From contig CM040092.1 of assembly GCA_022496805.1 (NCBI GenBank), forward strand, positions 131,555-195,554: DNA of 64,000 nucleotides, in the 5' to 3' direction. A model generated the notes under the pieces. The model did not search any database and was not told the origin of the DNA. It saw only the letters and a list, made by a program, of their open reading frames with translations. The translations under genes were made by a program, and so were the position numbers. Below are positions 22,948 through 33,394 of this stretch, piece by piece; within the stretch, counting starts at the first letter, position 1; the number at the start of each line of letters is the position of its first letter. The DNA is from Pohlia nutans (Eukaryota; Streptophyta; Bryopsida; Bryales; Mniaceae).

Positions 22948-24474
22948 ATGAAGCTCAACATCGCCAACCCCACGACGGGGTGCCAGAAGAAAGTGGAGAT
23001 TGACGACGACGCCAAGCTGTAATATTTCTCTCCCTTTTCCTTTGCGTCCTGCGCTTCGCTGGATCTTGTTCCGTCGGTTACGGTGTTTGACGTTTCTTAG
23101 GGTTTAGGGTTTCTCGATTCGGGCCCCTTGCGTCGATGCTGTTCTGGCTGCTTTCGTAGTCTTTTTTCCCCATGCCTGCATTCGTGTCTTCCCAGCAGTG
23201 TGCGGGACTGTTTTCCTAGGCTGCTGCTTTTCCGTACTGATATTTTTTCTGTGGTTCAGCCGCCAATTCTACGACAAGAGATTGGCTCAGGAGGTCAGCG
23301 GTGACCAGCTCGGAGATGAGTTCAAGGGATATGTCTTCAAGATCATGGGCGGCTGCGACAAGCAGGGTTTCCCGATGAAACAGGGAGTCCTGACTCAAGG
23401 ACGTGTCCAGCTTCTTATGCAGCGAGGTAAAGCCCCTCCAGCACATGAAACCAGTGCTCTTCACGAGTAACGATGTCTCCCAAGGTACCCTCGATGTGTA
23501 AACGATGCCCAGGACGATTTGATTCTGAAATCTGGAACCTTCTCATGTCGTCTTTTTTGTTTTTCCAGGAGTATCCTGCTTCCGAGGACACGGGAGGCGC
23601 AACGGAGAGCGCAGACGCAAGTCTGTCAGGGGTTGCATTGTTAGCCCTGACCTCTCCGTTCTGAACCTCGTTATTGTCAAGCAAGGTAAGTGACATTCAT
23701 TTTCTCTCAGGACACGGAGTTGCGTCTGGAGCTGGCATGATCAACGATGATTAAAAGTAGTGCAGAATGCTTTTTGGAAATTGTTTCGGGGACGCAGATA
23801 TTCGAAACATGCAGGTTTTATTTTAGGTTAATCATCTATTGTGAATTTTAGGTCGGAATTTGGTCAGATGGCTTTGTGCATCTGATATCGTTAAAATCTG
23901 GTGTCTTAATAAGTCTACATCAGTGTAAACTGATGTTGCTCCTCGTGCCTTCAGGCGACAACGATCTCCCTGGCCTCACGGACATTGAGAAACCAAGAAT
24001 GAGGGGTCCCAAGAGGGCCACCAAAATTCGCAAGCTTTTCAACCTTACCAAGGAGGACGACGTGAGGAAGTACGTCAACACCTATCGCCGCAGCTTTGTG
24101 TCGGCTACAGGTACATTCTCTCTTCAAAGATTACTGTCGAAGATGACTTGTATTAAAATGACGGCCGACATCTTTCTTCAAGTGGGGATGCGGGCATGTT
24201 TGTTTGTTTTAGCTTTGTTACTTACATTAGGGTGCCACCAGGTAAGAAGAGGAGCAAGGCACCCAAGATCCAGAGGCTCGTGACTCCCTTGACATTGCAG
24301 AGGAAGCGTCGCAGAGTGGCAATCAAGAAGCAGAGGGTTGCCAAGGCCAAGACGGAAGCAGCAGAATACCAGAAGCTTTTGGCTCTTCGTATCAAGGAGC
24401 AGCGCGAGCACCGCAGTGAGAGTTTGGCCAAGAAGCGTGCGTCTCGTGCCTCCATTGCCAAGCCAGAGGCTTAG
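22948..24474 (+). CDS. RPS6: 40S ribosomal protein S6 (eS6), right copy
   Basis: Exons 22948-23018, 23260-23426, 23569-23685, 23955-24110 and 24242-24474 encode 247 residues, identical to the left copy. Each donor and acceptor is GT-AG, and phases are conserved. The start ATG is the first codon of the eS6 consensus [11 protein letters not shown]. Upstream CT-rich leader sequence and a telo-box in intron 1 are typical of plant ribosomal protein genes. Since the duplication includes about 990 bases of 5' flank, this copy should be as expressible as the left one. The duplicated unit stops about 470 bases after the stop codon. Confidence 0.96.
23097..23112 (+). promoter_or_regulatory. Telo-box motif in RPS6 intron 1
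   Basis: TTAGGGTTTAGGGTTT lies 79 bases into intron 1 (mirror position 16926-16941 in the left copy). Telo-boxes (AAACCCTAA) are common in leaders and promoters of plant ribosomal protein genes and are associated with expression in dividing cells. A role here is inferred only from motif and position. Confidence 0.45.
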
Positions 24475-24948
24475 ATTAAGTCTGTCCAGCTATAACCTCA
24501 GTTTGTCTGGCAGTTTCTCTCCGGCTTATAAGAAACATTTTACTGAGAAGTGGATTTTTTGAGTGGAGATGCTTGTTTTCGCCATACAAATTTGCTTCTG
24601 TTTGTACCTTCCACATCTGAATGCAACGCTCGTGAATACATGAGCTTGTTTTTGAGCTTGTGCTCTGAATGCGATATCTCGTGATTGATGGATGGATGCT
24701 GCGAGAGTCGGTGCAGGTGGTGGACGCGTATGTCGTCAATTTTGGTCTATTAGTCAAATGTTCCAACCCACAAACAACGCACAGATTCGGTACTTGTAAA
24801 TAATTTCTGTAGCGAGAGCCCTGTCGTTCCGAATATTCTTGTCATTGGGACTCATACCTGTGAAAACTGATCGAACTACAAACAAACTTGGATGCATGAG
24901 AAGAGTAATGGAAATTCTGTCTTTTGCGCAAAGAATTATCAGTTTTTG

Positions 24949-25345
24949 GACGTTCTGGAATCATTGGGTTTGCGGGAGCACCCTACTATGTAAAAGGTGT
25001 TGGAGTGAGGTCGCAACACTACCGTCACCCCTTTTTAGACATTGCGAATCATGTCGTGTTGTCCGCTCGCCTTGTTTCTTCATTTTAGGTGTTTGAAGTT
25101 TGATGGGCTTTAGGGTTTCTAGATTCAGGCCTCCCCTCACTTCGATGATTATCAGTGGTTGCTTTTGTTGTACAGCTTCATCAAATATGTATTTGTATCT
25201 TCGCGGCGGTGTGCAGGAATTTCCTACTTGCTCTCCTAGGCTGCTTGTATATATTGATATCATTTCTGTGGTTCAGCCGCCAATTTTAGGACAAGAGGTT
25301 GGCTCAGGACGTCAACGGTGATCAGCTAGGGGATATGTTCAATGT
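24949..25345 (+). pseudogene. Decayed RPS6 fragment (intron 1 to exon 2)
   Basis: From about 25090 the sequence follows RPS6 intron 1 (GTGTTTGAAGTTT, GGGCTTTAGGGTTTCT, TCTCCTAGGCTGCTTGTA, TCTGTGGTTCAG) and runs into the start of exon 2 at 25277. The exon piece matches the functional gene with several substitutions: codons for RQF are followed by TAG where the gene has TAC, giving a nonsense codon. It stops matching after GGGGATATGTTCAA. The first 140 bases are not RPS6 but are shared with the segment at 12300-12535. The fragment begins exactly where the right duplication arm ends. Confidence 0.75.
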
Positions 25346-25612
25346 TAGTCGTGTATCAGTAGAAGGAAAAGAGGAATTATGAAACTGTAAGAGCTGGGAA
25401 CACTTTTTTTTTAGCTGACAAATTGGAAGGTTGTAATTGTATTAGCTGTTCATAGGTCGGAGTCAGTATGGAGATTGGTAATATGCAGGAGAAGTCTGTG
25501 AATAGAAAAGTGAGAATTGGAAGGTGGGAATTCGGCTGGGCAGGGCAGAAGGTGTGGTCTGCAGAACAAAGCTGGTGTCTGGGTGGGGTGCGGTGGTGGG
25601 CTGGTGGGTGTA
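25346..25612. other. Short intergenic stretch
   Basis: No gene or repeat was recognised between the RPS6 relic and the TA-flanked MITE. Confidence 0.3.
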
Positions 25613-25968
25613 AGGTAGGGACACCCATTCCCGTGACTTTAAGCTGATTGTCATACTTCTGAATGAGCAGTATGAAAAGCGATTATACCAGGGGAAAGGC
25701 AATTAGATATTAATGTAGAATGTATCGACGAAGTCATGTTATTCTAAAATTTGTATACGTTCTCGATAATCAAAGCCAAAAATTGGTTTGCACATTTGAC
25801 TGTGTCTAAATGGCCCTGATTCCGTGACTTGAAGAAACGCTTGTGACTTGGAGAAACACCCTAAATATGTTCTCAAGCCACAACCACCCATAATCAGAAA
25901 CACTCAAATTCAGGTGTCCTGTATGTAGACAGGAATAGGTGCAGTAACGGGAATGGGTGTCCCTACCT
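25613..25968. mobile_element. TA-flanked MITE with long perfect ends
   Basis: The left end begins AGGTAGGGACACCCATTCC and the right end is its exact inverse, ending GGAATGGGTGTCCCTACCT; complementarity extends a few bases further with one mismatch. TA lies outside both ends (25611-25612 and 25969-25970). The body of 356 bases is non-coding. The ends resemble those at 13242-13581 and 29952-30173, making a small TA-targeted group. Confidence 0.75.
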
Positions 25969-26318
25969 TAGAAGAGAAACAACCAAAATCGCATGCTCGG
26001 AGTGTGGTATTGGCTGAACAATGATCATTAATGTCTGTCTATTACTTAATTCGCTGACAGCAGCATATGAAAAGAACCTACGACTACTACGTACGGCAAT
26101 ACAGTACCCACCAACAAGTTTACGTTCAGAGCAGTCAGTCTACAGAAACAAGGCACATATCTCCAATTTCAAATTGCTACCATTTGCTCAAAAATGATGC
26201 AAATCAAAAACCGCAAAGTGCGTTGGAGAGATAATGAAATCTACTTTACTAATATATTAAGCATTTACAAAAAAACTTTTAGATTTATATTTAAATGTAG
26301 CATTTTTTAACAAACTAT

Positions 26319-26560
26319 CTACCATTTAGTGCTACCACCATTGGCTTTGATTGCAGCCTTCATACGGTGAGGCATCCTAGCAAGGAGAACTTCAATCATC
26401 TTTAAAAACAACTATTCCCATGATCTTTGAATGGTGTTGGCAAATTTTTCTTTGTATTGCGATAGCTCTTCTTTTTGGATAGTATCTTTCAAGATCATTT
26501 TTCAAGACCATCTTTCAAGCTATCCAAAACTTTGAATTTAGAATTGGAGCATCAACACAT
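26319..26560 (-). pseudogene. Tc1/mariner transposase C-terminal relic
   Basis: On the minus strand the last codons read ARMPHRMKAAIKANGGSTKW then stop, closely matching the conserved Tc1-family C-terminus (MPRR-x-x-A-x-x-x-A-x-GG-x-TKY). Upstream, EELSQYKEKFANTIQRSWE resembles the preceding helix but is followed by an in-frame TAG. The rest of the transposase, including the DDE catalytic domain, was not found. It is therefore a dead fragment of an autonomous element. It lies 350 bases from a TA-flanked MITE, though the ends of this relic's own element are not visible. Confidence 0.65.
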
Positions 26561-27182
26561 ACAAATTTGAGTGAATTCTTATCTCCGAGTTGATGTTATG
26601 CTCACCAAAGTCCGAAAGAAGCAATGAATCCTTCCAATTCTACTATTTGTGCAAAGAAACCATTAGAATTGCAACTACTCACCAAAAACACTTACACAAT
26701 GTATTCACAAGCTACCACATTGCTTGAATGAAAAATGTTTTTAGTTGAAAGGTTGGTGTAGATCCATATATGAAGCAGTTACTCACAAGAATCTGAAGTG
26801 TGTTGGCTGAAGAAGCATGGATGTTGTCTTCACAGTGTAGGAGCTACAAACACAACTTGGAATGCAATTAATGCAATCTAATTTTTCTTGCTCAAATGTG
26901 CATACTAATGACACCTAGAATGTAGTTAACTTGTTTCTTAACAAGCATGAGGCAATTTCGTGAAGTTTGGAGTTATAAATTGGGAGATATGATTTTTCAA
27001 AGTTGCACTTATTTTTCACTGGCACTTGGGAGTTCGAAAATTTGAGCGTAAACTTGTTGGTGAGTACTGTACAGTGCAGAATGGAGCTGCTGCAGCAGCA
27101 GCAGCAACAACAACAACAGAATAATGAAACTGGTGGAAGCAGGCAGGCAGGGCGGCCGGCTGCTGATGAAGAAGGGCCGGGA
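26561..27182. other. Downstream flank of the fibrillin gene
   Basis: No additional gene is seen. A CAG/CAA trinucleotide run lies at about 27088-27119, in the probable 3' untranslated region of the minus-strand fibrillin gene. Confidence 0.4.
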
Positions 27183-28324
27183 TCAGGTGGCGGTTGCTGC
27201 GGGAGTCCAGTTGTAAGGTGCCCGATCCACCACAAGATAATCCCCGCGAATGTCCTTCGCCACCCGAATGCTTTCGTCCAGATATATCGACTCAAACCTG
27301 CACCATGCCCAGCCATCTTCATGCTTCTTCGAATTCGTCCATGCATCATAACTGTCACGTAGTTCGGGACTGACGGACGGACGGACACCCACTTACCAGC
27401 CTTGTCCGAAGGGCGGAATTGCGATCCTGCGCCCGTTCACGACCAGTGCTGCCCCCGTGAACCTGCCATGGTAGCCCATTGCACGCCACGATCCATTAAT
27501 ATCTACTTCCATGAATAATTCCGGATGTCTCGTTCACGCCTCACAGGGACGTAGCCTCACTTTGCATCGAGCAGCATGTAGCAAGCAAGGCCGGCGAAGT
27601 GCACCTGAAATTCACCCGCTGGGAGGACACCACTTCAATCGTAGAGTCCACCACAAACGAGCCGGACGGAGGAAATGTAATGACATTATTTAGGGTTCCC
27701 CTCTGCACATCAATCACCTGTGCAAGAAGAGGAAGAAGAAGAATAAGAACAGTTACAGGGAGTACAATGCCCCAGATTCGTTATTTACAATGCCTTCCGA
27801 TCTATGTATACAGACGACGAAGATGATTCAGCACGCCAATTTCTGAATCCACGCGATACCTCGAGCACAAGAAACAAGACTTTGATTAGCAAGGCAGGGA
27901 GATGGGCAGTGCAGGGGCTGACCTGCAAAATGTCACCCGCGTGGGTGCCAAACAGGGGCGCTTTTTCCACGATAAATAACTGCTCTTTCTCCGTGGTCCA
28001 CAGCATCCGCCAAGTGCCGCTCAATCGCTCGTCCGTGGTGGTCTGCTCGCTGCCCACCACTCCTAGCGCCTCGATGGCCTTCACAATCTGCGCCCGCTCG
28101 CTGGGCTGTTGCTGCGTCTTCACTCCGCGCTCTTGCGTCTGGATGAGGCCTAGTAAGTCGTCGCGGGCCAGCCTGCTCTGAGCCTGCGACTGGTGGGAAG
28201 AATGAGCGCGGCACACAGTCCAGGTGGCGTGGGACTGCTGCAAGGCAGATGCGCGGCGGAGCTGGGCAACGGAAGGCACGCCAGCCCCGGAAGTAGTAGC
28301 AAGTGTCATAGCCATCGCTGCCAT
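27183..28324 (-). CDS. PAP/fibrillin family plastid lipid-associated protein
   Basis: Four exons on the minus strand: 27923-28324, 27605-27717, 27397-27462 and 27183-27297, giving 231 residues from the ATG at 28324. All introns are GT-AG and in phase. The N-terminus (AAMAMTLATTSGAG..., rich in Ala, Ser and Thr with few acidic residues) looks like a chloroplast transit peptide. The mature part carries the PAP/fibrillin signature: LSGTWRMLWTTEKEQLF, then APLFGTHAGDILQVIDV, LNNVITFPPSG, SSQRVNFR, IPPFGQGWFE and RVAKDIRGDYLVVDRAPY. From memory it best resembles the short FBN9-type (At4g00030-like) subgroup, but that assignment is tentative. Fibrillins bind lipids or isoprenoids at plastoglobules, thylakoids or stroma. 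An upstream in-frame GTG is ignored. Confidence 0.9.
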
Positions 28325-28716
28325 TGCGGCTCCTAAACACACTGTACGCTTCTGTCGGTGCTGCTACTGCGGCGACACAAGTAAAGAAGTTCCAAGTAGC
28401 TGTGCAGTGTGCATCCACCCTTGCAACCTCACACTCGGACACTCGGAGGGTTGGGGTCCAGACCTCGAGGGTCACGCCCCGTTGCCAACCCCAAACCCCA
28501 TAAGAGCATCTCCACCCTGCGCAGGCGTTAAGCACTTCGTTGAAATTCCCTTAAGGAATCCTGTACTCTAACATCCCGTTACTGCACTGAAGGAAATTTA
28601 ACAGTGCAATGCACCGTTAGCAAACTTAACGCCGAAGATGCACGCTCCCAAAACATGGGAACTCGATGGGAACTCAAGCTTAACGCCGGGTTACGCACTG
28701 CAACGCGTGCGTTCCT

Positions 28717-28802
28717 CCATGTTACTGCACCGGCACTCGGGCTGCCGCCCTCGAGCGCTGGTGCAGTAACATGGGGTTACGCACTCGTTCCAGTGCGTAA
28801 CC
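28717..28802. repeat. Double-hairpin foldback near the fibrillin 5' flank
   Basis: CCATGTTACTGCACC (28717-28731) and GGTGCAGTAACATGG (28760-28774) form a perfect 15-base stem. Immediately after, GGTTACGCACT (28775-28785) and AGTGCGTAACC (28792-28802) form an 11-base stem with a 6-base loop. The wider 28500-28815 stretch repeats GTTACTGCAC and TTACGCACTG motifs. It is probably part of a foldback transposon about 400 bases upstream of the fibrillin start; a regulatory role cannot be judged. Confidence 0.7.
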
Positions 28803-29949
28803 CTATACGTTAATCACAGTTTGAAGGCCCATTCACATGTAGCAGTGCTTCAGGTAACTTTTAGGGAATCTGTTGGGAACCAAGAAATATAAAATATGAA
28901 ATGAGAAATTACTCGAACGCATCACAAGAAGGAACGCAACGCAAAGAAGGAGCATGGTTCAACTTGCAGTAGTGTAATGTAGTTGCACAGTAGTTGCAGC
29001 AAGAAAAGACAGGGCTTTTAATATTTTTTTGTTTTTGGGTTTTACCTACCTCCATTTCGGGAACACAAATGCAAGTGCGGCAGGGGCTTGGTGTGAACGG
29101 GCCATGAGGGGCTCAGGGAAAGACAAAAAGGATTTTGCCGCGTCTGTCCCCCACTCACGTGAAGCTCAAGACTCACCATAGTTGCTAAAAATAAAGAAAT
29201 CCGCACTTTATTCTCTCACTTCGTTTAACTCTTGCTTCATTTAACTCTTGAATCATGACAAGGACAAGAAATGCCTCCAATAGAGGCACCTCAAAAGTTT
29301 GTGGTCACCCTAAACAATGAAGAGCCCATAACAAAATTTGAAGAGGCTTGGACGTCTTGTACATTTATCAAGGCTGCGGTGGGGGGGAAAAAAGAGGGAG
29401 GCTGCGCCAGATATTTTTGAGGTTGCATGTGGCGCGGTAGGGTGGAGATGCTAATAGGTAACTTTTTCAAAAGCGACCATTTTTTTAAAGCGCCCATAGC
29501 TCAATCTTCCACAATAAGTAGATTCTGACACCCTACTGTTGATGAAAATGTGTACAATCTAAACATCAGAGTTTAGGGTCGTTTTAAAGTCAACCTATAG
29601 TCAACACTTTGGAAATTCATAACTTATTCATACGTGGTTCAAATAATGCATGCTAATGTGCGTTGGAATCGTCTTGAATTTGCCATTAAGACCCACTGAA
29701 AATATTTTCCTTTTTATATGTGTAAATAGGCTCAATTGGTAAGGTGAACGCTTTAAGGTGTAGTTACCTTACTCAACTTACTACAGTAGTAGAATGAAAG
29801 AGTTCGTCCCCTGCCACTCAGCTTTGATGGGTGGGTGGCATGGGCAGCTCAACTCTGGGGCGGACCACCTTCTGCAACACGCTTGACGTTACATGAACGT
29901 GTATCATGTATTATTACCACGTGTATACCAGCTTCATGATCGCTCATAC
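28803..29949. other. Intergenic, no gene recognised
   Basis: AT-rich sequence containing only short chance frames. Nothing with protein-like composition or clear repeat boundaries was seen. Confidence 0.35.
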
Positions 29950-29951
29950 TA

Positions 29952-30173
29952 AGGTAGGAGTACCCAATTTCAACAACGTACCCAATGTCGATAATTTTTA
30001 GACATGGTAGTCATTCTAAAACATTAATTTAGGTGGACCATATATATAGCTTATCATTTTTGTCAACAAACAATAAAGGCTTTATAATGTGCTTAGATTT
30101 GAGTTCTTAAATGAATGACAGGTCTAGAAATTATGGGCATTGGGCACATTGTTGGAATTGGGTGCTCCTACCT
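29952..30173. mobile_element. TA-flanked MITE with about 38-base imperfect ends
   Basis: The ends AGGTAGGAGTACCCAATTTC and the inverse of GAATTGGGTGCTCCTACCT match through the AACAAYGTRCCCAATG segment, about 38 bases with five or so mismatches. TA lies outside each end (29950-29951 and 30174-30175). The body is 222 bases and non-coding. It belongs with the elements at 13242 and 25613 by its AGGTRG ends. Confidence 0.7.
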
Positions 30174-30589
30174 TACTTTGCTCCTGAACTACAAAGAGTG
30201 GTCATTGTGAAGCACTTCCTTGGCAATATTGCATTCTTGCGCTTCTATTGCAAATGTGAAGCTGTAGATTTTTATTCATCTGTGTCACGAGAAAGTCCTT
30301 ATTATTTTTCACGAGTAATTTTTATCTAGCATAATATTTGGAAGACAGGGCTTTTATCGTAGACCTAAATACTTCAAACCAAAATTTTGCGGTCCATTCT
30401 TCAGCCCATATATTTTATTTCACACAAGTATTGGAGCTTATTATGGTAATGCAGTATTACGACAAGATATATTTGCGGAAGTGTTTTATTTGAGAATTTA
30501 AGGTTGGTATGTTCTCATTCAGATTTTTGCTGTCATTTTCATTTAATACCATTTACTTTGGTTTTTTTTTTTATTGAATTTTGGCTTTT

Positions 30590-31100
30590 TTGCCCAAATC
30601 TAACGGGCTACCATAACAAAAACATATAATGTTCTTGAAAAAATAAAAAAATTCTTTGAATAATACATCAAATCTACTTTCCAATGCAATTTGAGTTAAG
30701 TCAATTCCAGTTAAACTCCACCCAGGAGAACTTTTCAAAGTGGATCACCTCAACATTGTTTTAGTGATATAAAATTTTCTATTTGGGGAAAGTAATGATG
30801 TTCCCTCTCTCGTTTCTTTTTCTTTTTTGAAATTTACAATAGATAAACCAACTTTAACCAATTAATTTAAAATCTAAAATCTAAAAAAGAAAATTATAAT
30901 TCATACAAATTTTCAAAGGTTAATGCTTTTAAATTCATTAAAAATAAATGTAAAGTTATTTTTGGAAGTTTGACCTTACAAATAATTTGTAGAGATGATG
31001 CCCTACATTTTGTTTATTGAACCAAACTGCATCAAACATATAGAAGGCACATATTCTAGCACATCTATGTTCTCTGCAACACCCCTTCGAATTTTAAAGG
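30590..31100 (+). mobile_element. Dispersed element family pbK, copy 1
   Basis: The interior aligns with 54360-54851: ACATCAAATCTACTTTCCAA, ACTCCACCCAGGAGAA, GGGGAAAGTAATGATGTTCC and CTGCATCAAACATATAGAAG recur in order. The right end reads TTTTAAAGG followed by TTAA (31101-31104); the left end is approximate. It is non-coding. Confidence 0.6.
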
Positions 31101-31516
31101 TTAACCTTTGAAGGGTCAAGCATTCATAGTTAAAAATTGATCAATTCAAATGATCGCATTGTAAAAATTGTAATTCAGGTGAGGTCAAATTTTATATCAT
31201 CATAATCATTAAAGAACATTGCATGTGTTGGGAAACAAATACATTAAATTGAAAAAAGAAAAAAGAAACGTGCCTATATGACCTACTGAAAAAACGTTGT
31301 GTTTGAGCCATGGTCACTGCTAGAACACTATGCGTGCTACCTTGTGATTGGTTTTGGGTTATAGTGACATTTCAGAGTCCAATATTTATCTCATAAGTTC
31401 AAGAATTACCTGAGCTAGTTTCAAAAATATCATTAAAGGTAACACTAAGTAACACTAAGTATCACCCAAGTACCACCAAAATATCGTGAAAAAAGTTGGC
31501 TACCTAGGAAAAGTTG

Positions 31517-31565
<49 letters not shown>
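31517..31565. repeat. Poly(A) run of 49 bases
   Basis: An uninterrupted run of A. It could be the tail of a retroposed sequence, though I could not identify the insert or a flanking duplication. The flanking 31105-31516 shares a short stretch (AAGAACATTGCATGTGTTGG) with 49300-49320. The length of such a run is unreliable in assemblies. Confidence 0.8.
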
Positions 31566-31566
<1 letters not shown>

Positions 31567-31646
31567 ACTGGTGGATCCTGGAACCCAAGAATTATTTGGT
31601 AAAGTCCAAATACCTTCCTTGTTTTGCATCGGATACCCTAGGTTAA

Positions 31647-32373
31647 CCCCTAACTACCGGCAAGACCAAAAAATGGCTTATAAAGGAATTCGATGTTCAA
31701 TTCCAACTGTTGCATGGATGATTTTTATCCAATTCTTTATGTGAAGGGCTTTGCTTGGTGATGCCACCCTTCAAGTTAAATTCAAATCATTCAAGTTATT
31801 TTTAGATTTTACATGGGGTCCCAACTACAAAAAGAGTCTTAAAAACGGTTCACCGTGTAGTGTATTTTGAATTTTTTTGCTTGTTCTATTTAAACTAAAT
31901 TTAGGCCATGAAAATGAGTTCCATTGCATTTGAGCTTAACCAACAAAATGAAGCTTACCAAGTCTAGTTTCTACTCCAATTTGAATTTCTAAAAAAATTT
32001 GAAAATTGAGTGTTTTAAATTGTAGTTACAAGTTTGGTAGGTATCACCAAGGTGTAGCAAAATTTCTAAATTTAGATACACGGATGATTTTCATCAACTA
32101 AACTTTTCTTCATTGTAATTTACACATTTGGTAAAAAAATCGGAATTTTCTAATACATTTTGTAATTGATATAGATTTTCTTTACAATCACTTCATAAAA
32201 CCATAGTAATTTCAAAATTTTCACCAAAATTTATGGAAAATTCATGATTTGTAGTAGACATGTGACTTCATTTGCTGAAAATACAAATTTGAATTTTGGT
32301 ATTATTTTTAGTAGAAAAATTGAGTGTGACAGATAAAACATGATTCCATGGTCATAGGCCCAACCTTTAGGGG
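31647..32373 (-). mobile_element. TTAA-bounded element family pbI, full copy 2
   Basis: It lies between TTAA at 31643-31646 and TTAA at 32374-32377, with ends CCCCTAACTACC and CCTTTAGGGG (only seven or so bases strictly inverted). On the minus strand it is homologous to 51327-52355 and 11605-12200. Its internal TTAA at 31776-31779 is intact and single, and marks the exact place where the 51-kb copy is split by element pbJ. It is non-coding. Confidence 0.65.
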
Positions 32374-32483
32374 TTAATCATTTCACCTTCAAGCAACCCT
32401 AGTCAATCTTGGAAACATCTGAAATGTTTTGTATTGACTTATGCAAAAGGAAGATGTGTACATCATCATGTCTTCCATGTTTG

Positions 32484-32866
32484 AAGGCACCACACGCCTT
32501 GGCTTGGTGGTTAGGGCTCATGGCCCCCAATGAGGAGGTTGTCGGTTCTATTCCCCATGCCGGCGTAGTGCTCACCACCATAGTCCACCCAACTATGGTG
32601 GGGGGTCCTTGGACCTTGTTGTATGGGTACCTCAAAGCCCTTTGGGGGGATACCATGTCCGGTATCTTCAAGGCACTAGTGGCTAGCTAGGAACTAGTAT
32701 AGTGTGTCACTATAGTGTCCATCCCCGAAAGGGGAGAGTAGTATTGCCCCAATGTCCCCTTGTCCGATGGGCACCGGGTCATTGACATTACAAACGGACA
32801 CTTTATTCACGCCGGCCCCATGCTAAAAAGGGACCAGAGTTTCTATCTATCTTTCTATCTATCTCC
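32484..32866 (+). mobile_element. tRNA-derived SINE with target duplication
   Basis: The head contains an RNA polymerase III A-box-like GGCTTGGTGGTTAGGGCTCA (32501-32520) and a B-box GGTTCTATTCC (32544-32554), spaced as in tRNA genes. The tail ends in TTTCTATCTATC-type repeats. A flanking duplication TCCATGTTTG is present at 32474-32483 and 32867-32876. The 383-base length, pol III boxes, simple tail and duplication together define a SINE. The tRNA-like head does not fold into a proper tRNA, so it is not a tRNA gene. Confidence 0.8.
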
Positions 32867-32876
32867 TCCATGTTTG

Positions 32877-33390
32877 TGGAATCAGTTGATAAAAATTAGT
32901 TTCAAAAATTCACCATAAATAAAGTTTTTGGTTTCAGGAAATGAAATGTAGCATGAATTATTGACAATAACACTAAATTAGCAATTTTTGCACTTGAACA
33001 CATGCATTGCCCGATGGACACGATGGTGCAAAATTTGCACTTTTATGAAATTTTATCCCCCTGAAGTTTCATATATTCTTGATTTTTAAATAGCAACAAC
33101 ACATCCATTCATATTGAATTATCCATGTATTAAAAGAAAATTAAACATAATGTGAAATATTGTTTTAATACTACATGATAGAAAATCAAAACAAAACACT
33201 TCATTTCATATTAAAATGAAGGCACACACTATAACATAAACAATATTTTGCACTATCTTTCTACATCAAAGGATTCTTCCTTGAATATTTTCCCGATTTC
33301 TACTACTGTTCCACCCATTGAGTCTCAGGAAATATTAATAAATACAAAATATACTATATGGCCGTAAAATGCTTTTGTGTTGTTTCAAAG
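32877..33390. other. AT-rich intergenic sequence
   Basis: No gene was recognised. It continues to the left boundary (CTAA, probably a mutated TTAA) of the inverted pbC copy. Confidence 0.35.
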
Positions 33391-33394
33391 CTAA

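Larger units (their letters stand above)
21958..24948. repeat. Right arm of the RPS6 inverted duplication
   Basis: The reverse complement of 15090-18080. It begins at the inner edge near TAGAAAAGTTAT and ends after TTATCAGTTTTTG, where it abuts a decayed RPS6 fragment. The spacer between the arms is about 3.9 kb. Identity extends through introns and non-transcribed flanks, implying very recent duplication, gene conversion or an assembly artefact. Confidence 0.92.

Noticed and set aside
23097..23112. Interstitial telomeric repeat
   Set aside because: Only two TTTAGGG-type units are present, inside the first intron of a ribosomal protein gene. This is the usual telo-box context, not telomere-derived DNA.
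15090..24948. Treating the arms as terminal repeats of one giant transposon
   Set aside because: The arms contain a complete host gene with its promoter, no target duplication is evident at the outer ends, and the spacer has no transposase.
31514..31744. An open frame starting with a long poly-lysine run
   Set aside because: The lysines are translated poly(A), and the rest of the frame is AT-rich element sequence with no recognisable domain.
32490..32560. A tRNA gene, because of clear A-box and B-box sequences
   Set aside because: The segment does not form a proper cloverleaf, continues into a 383-base unit with a simple-sequence tail, and is flanked by a 10-base target duplication. It is the head of a SINE.
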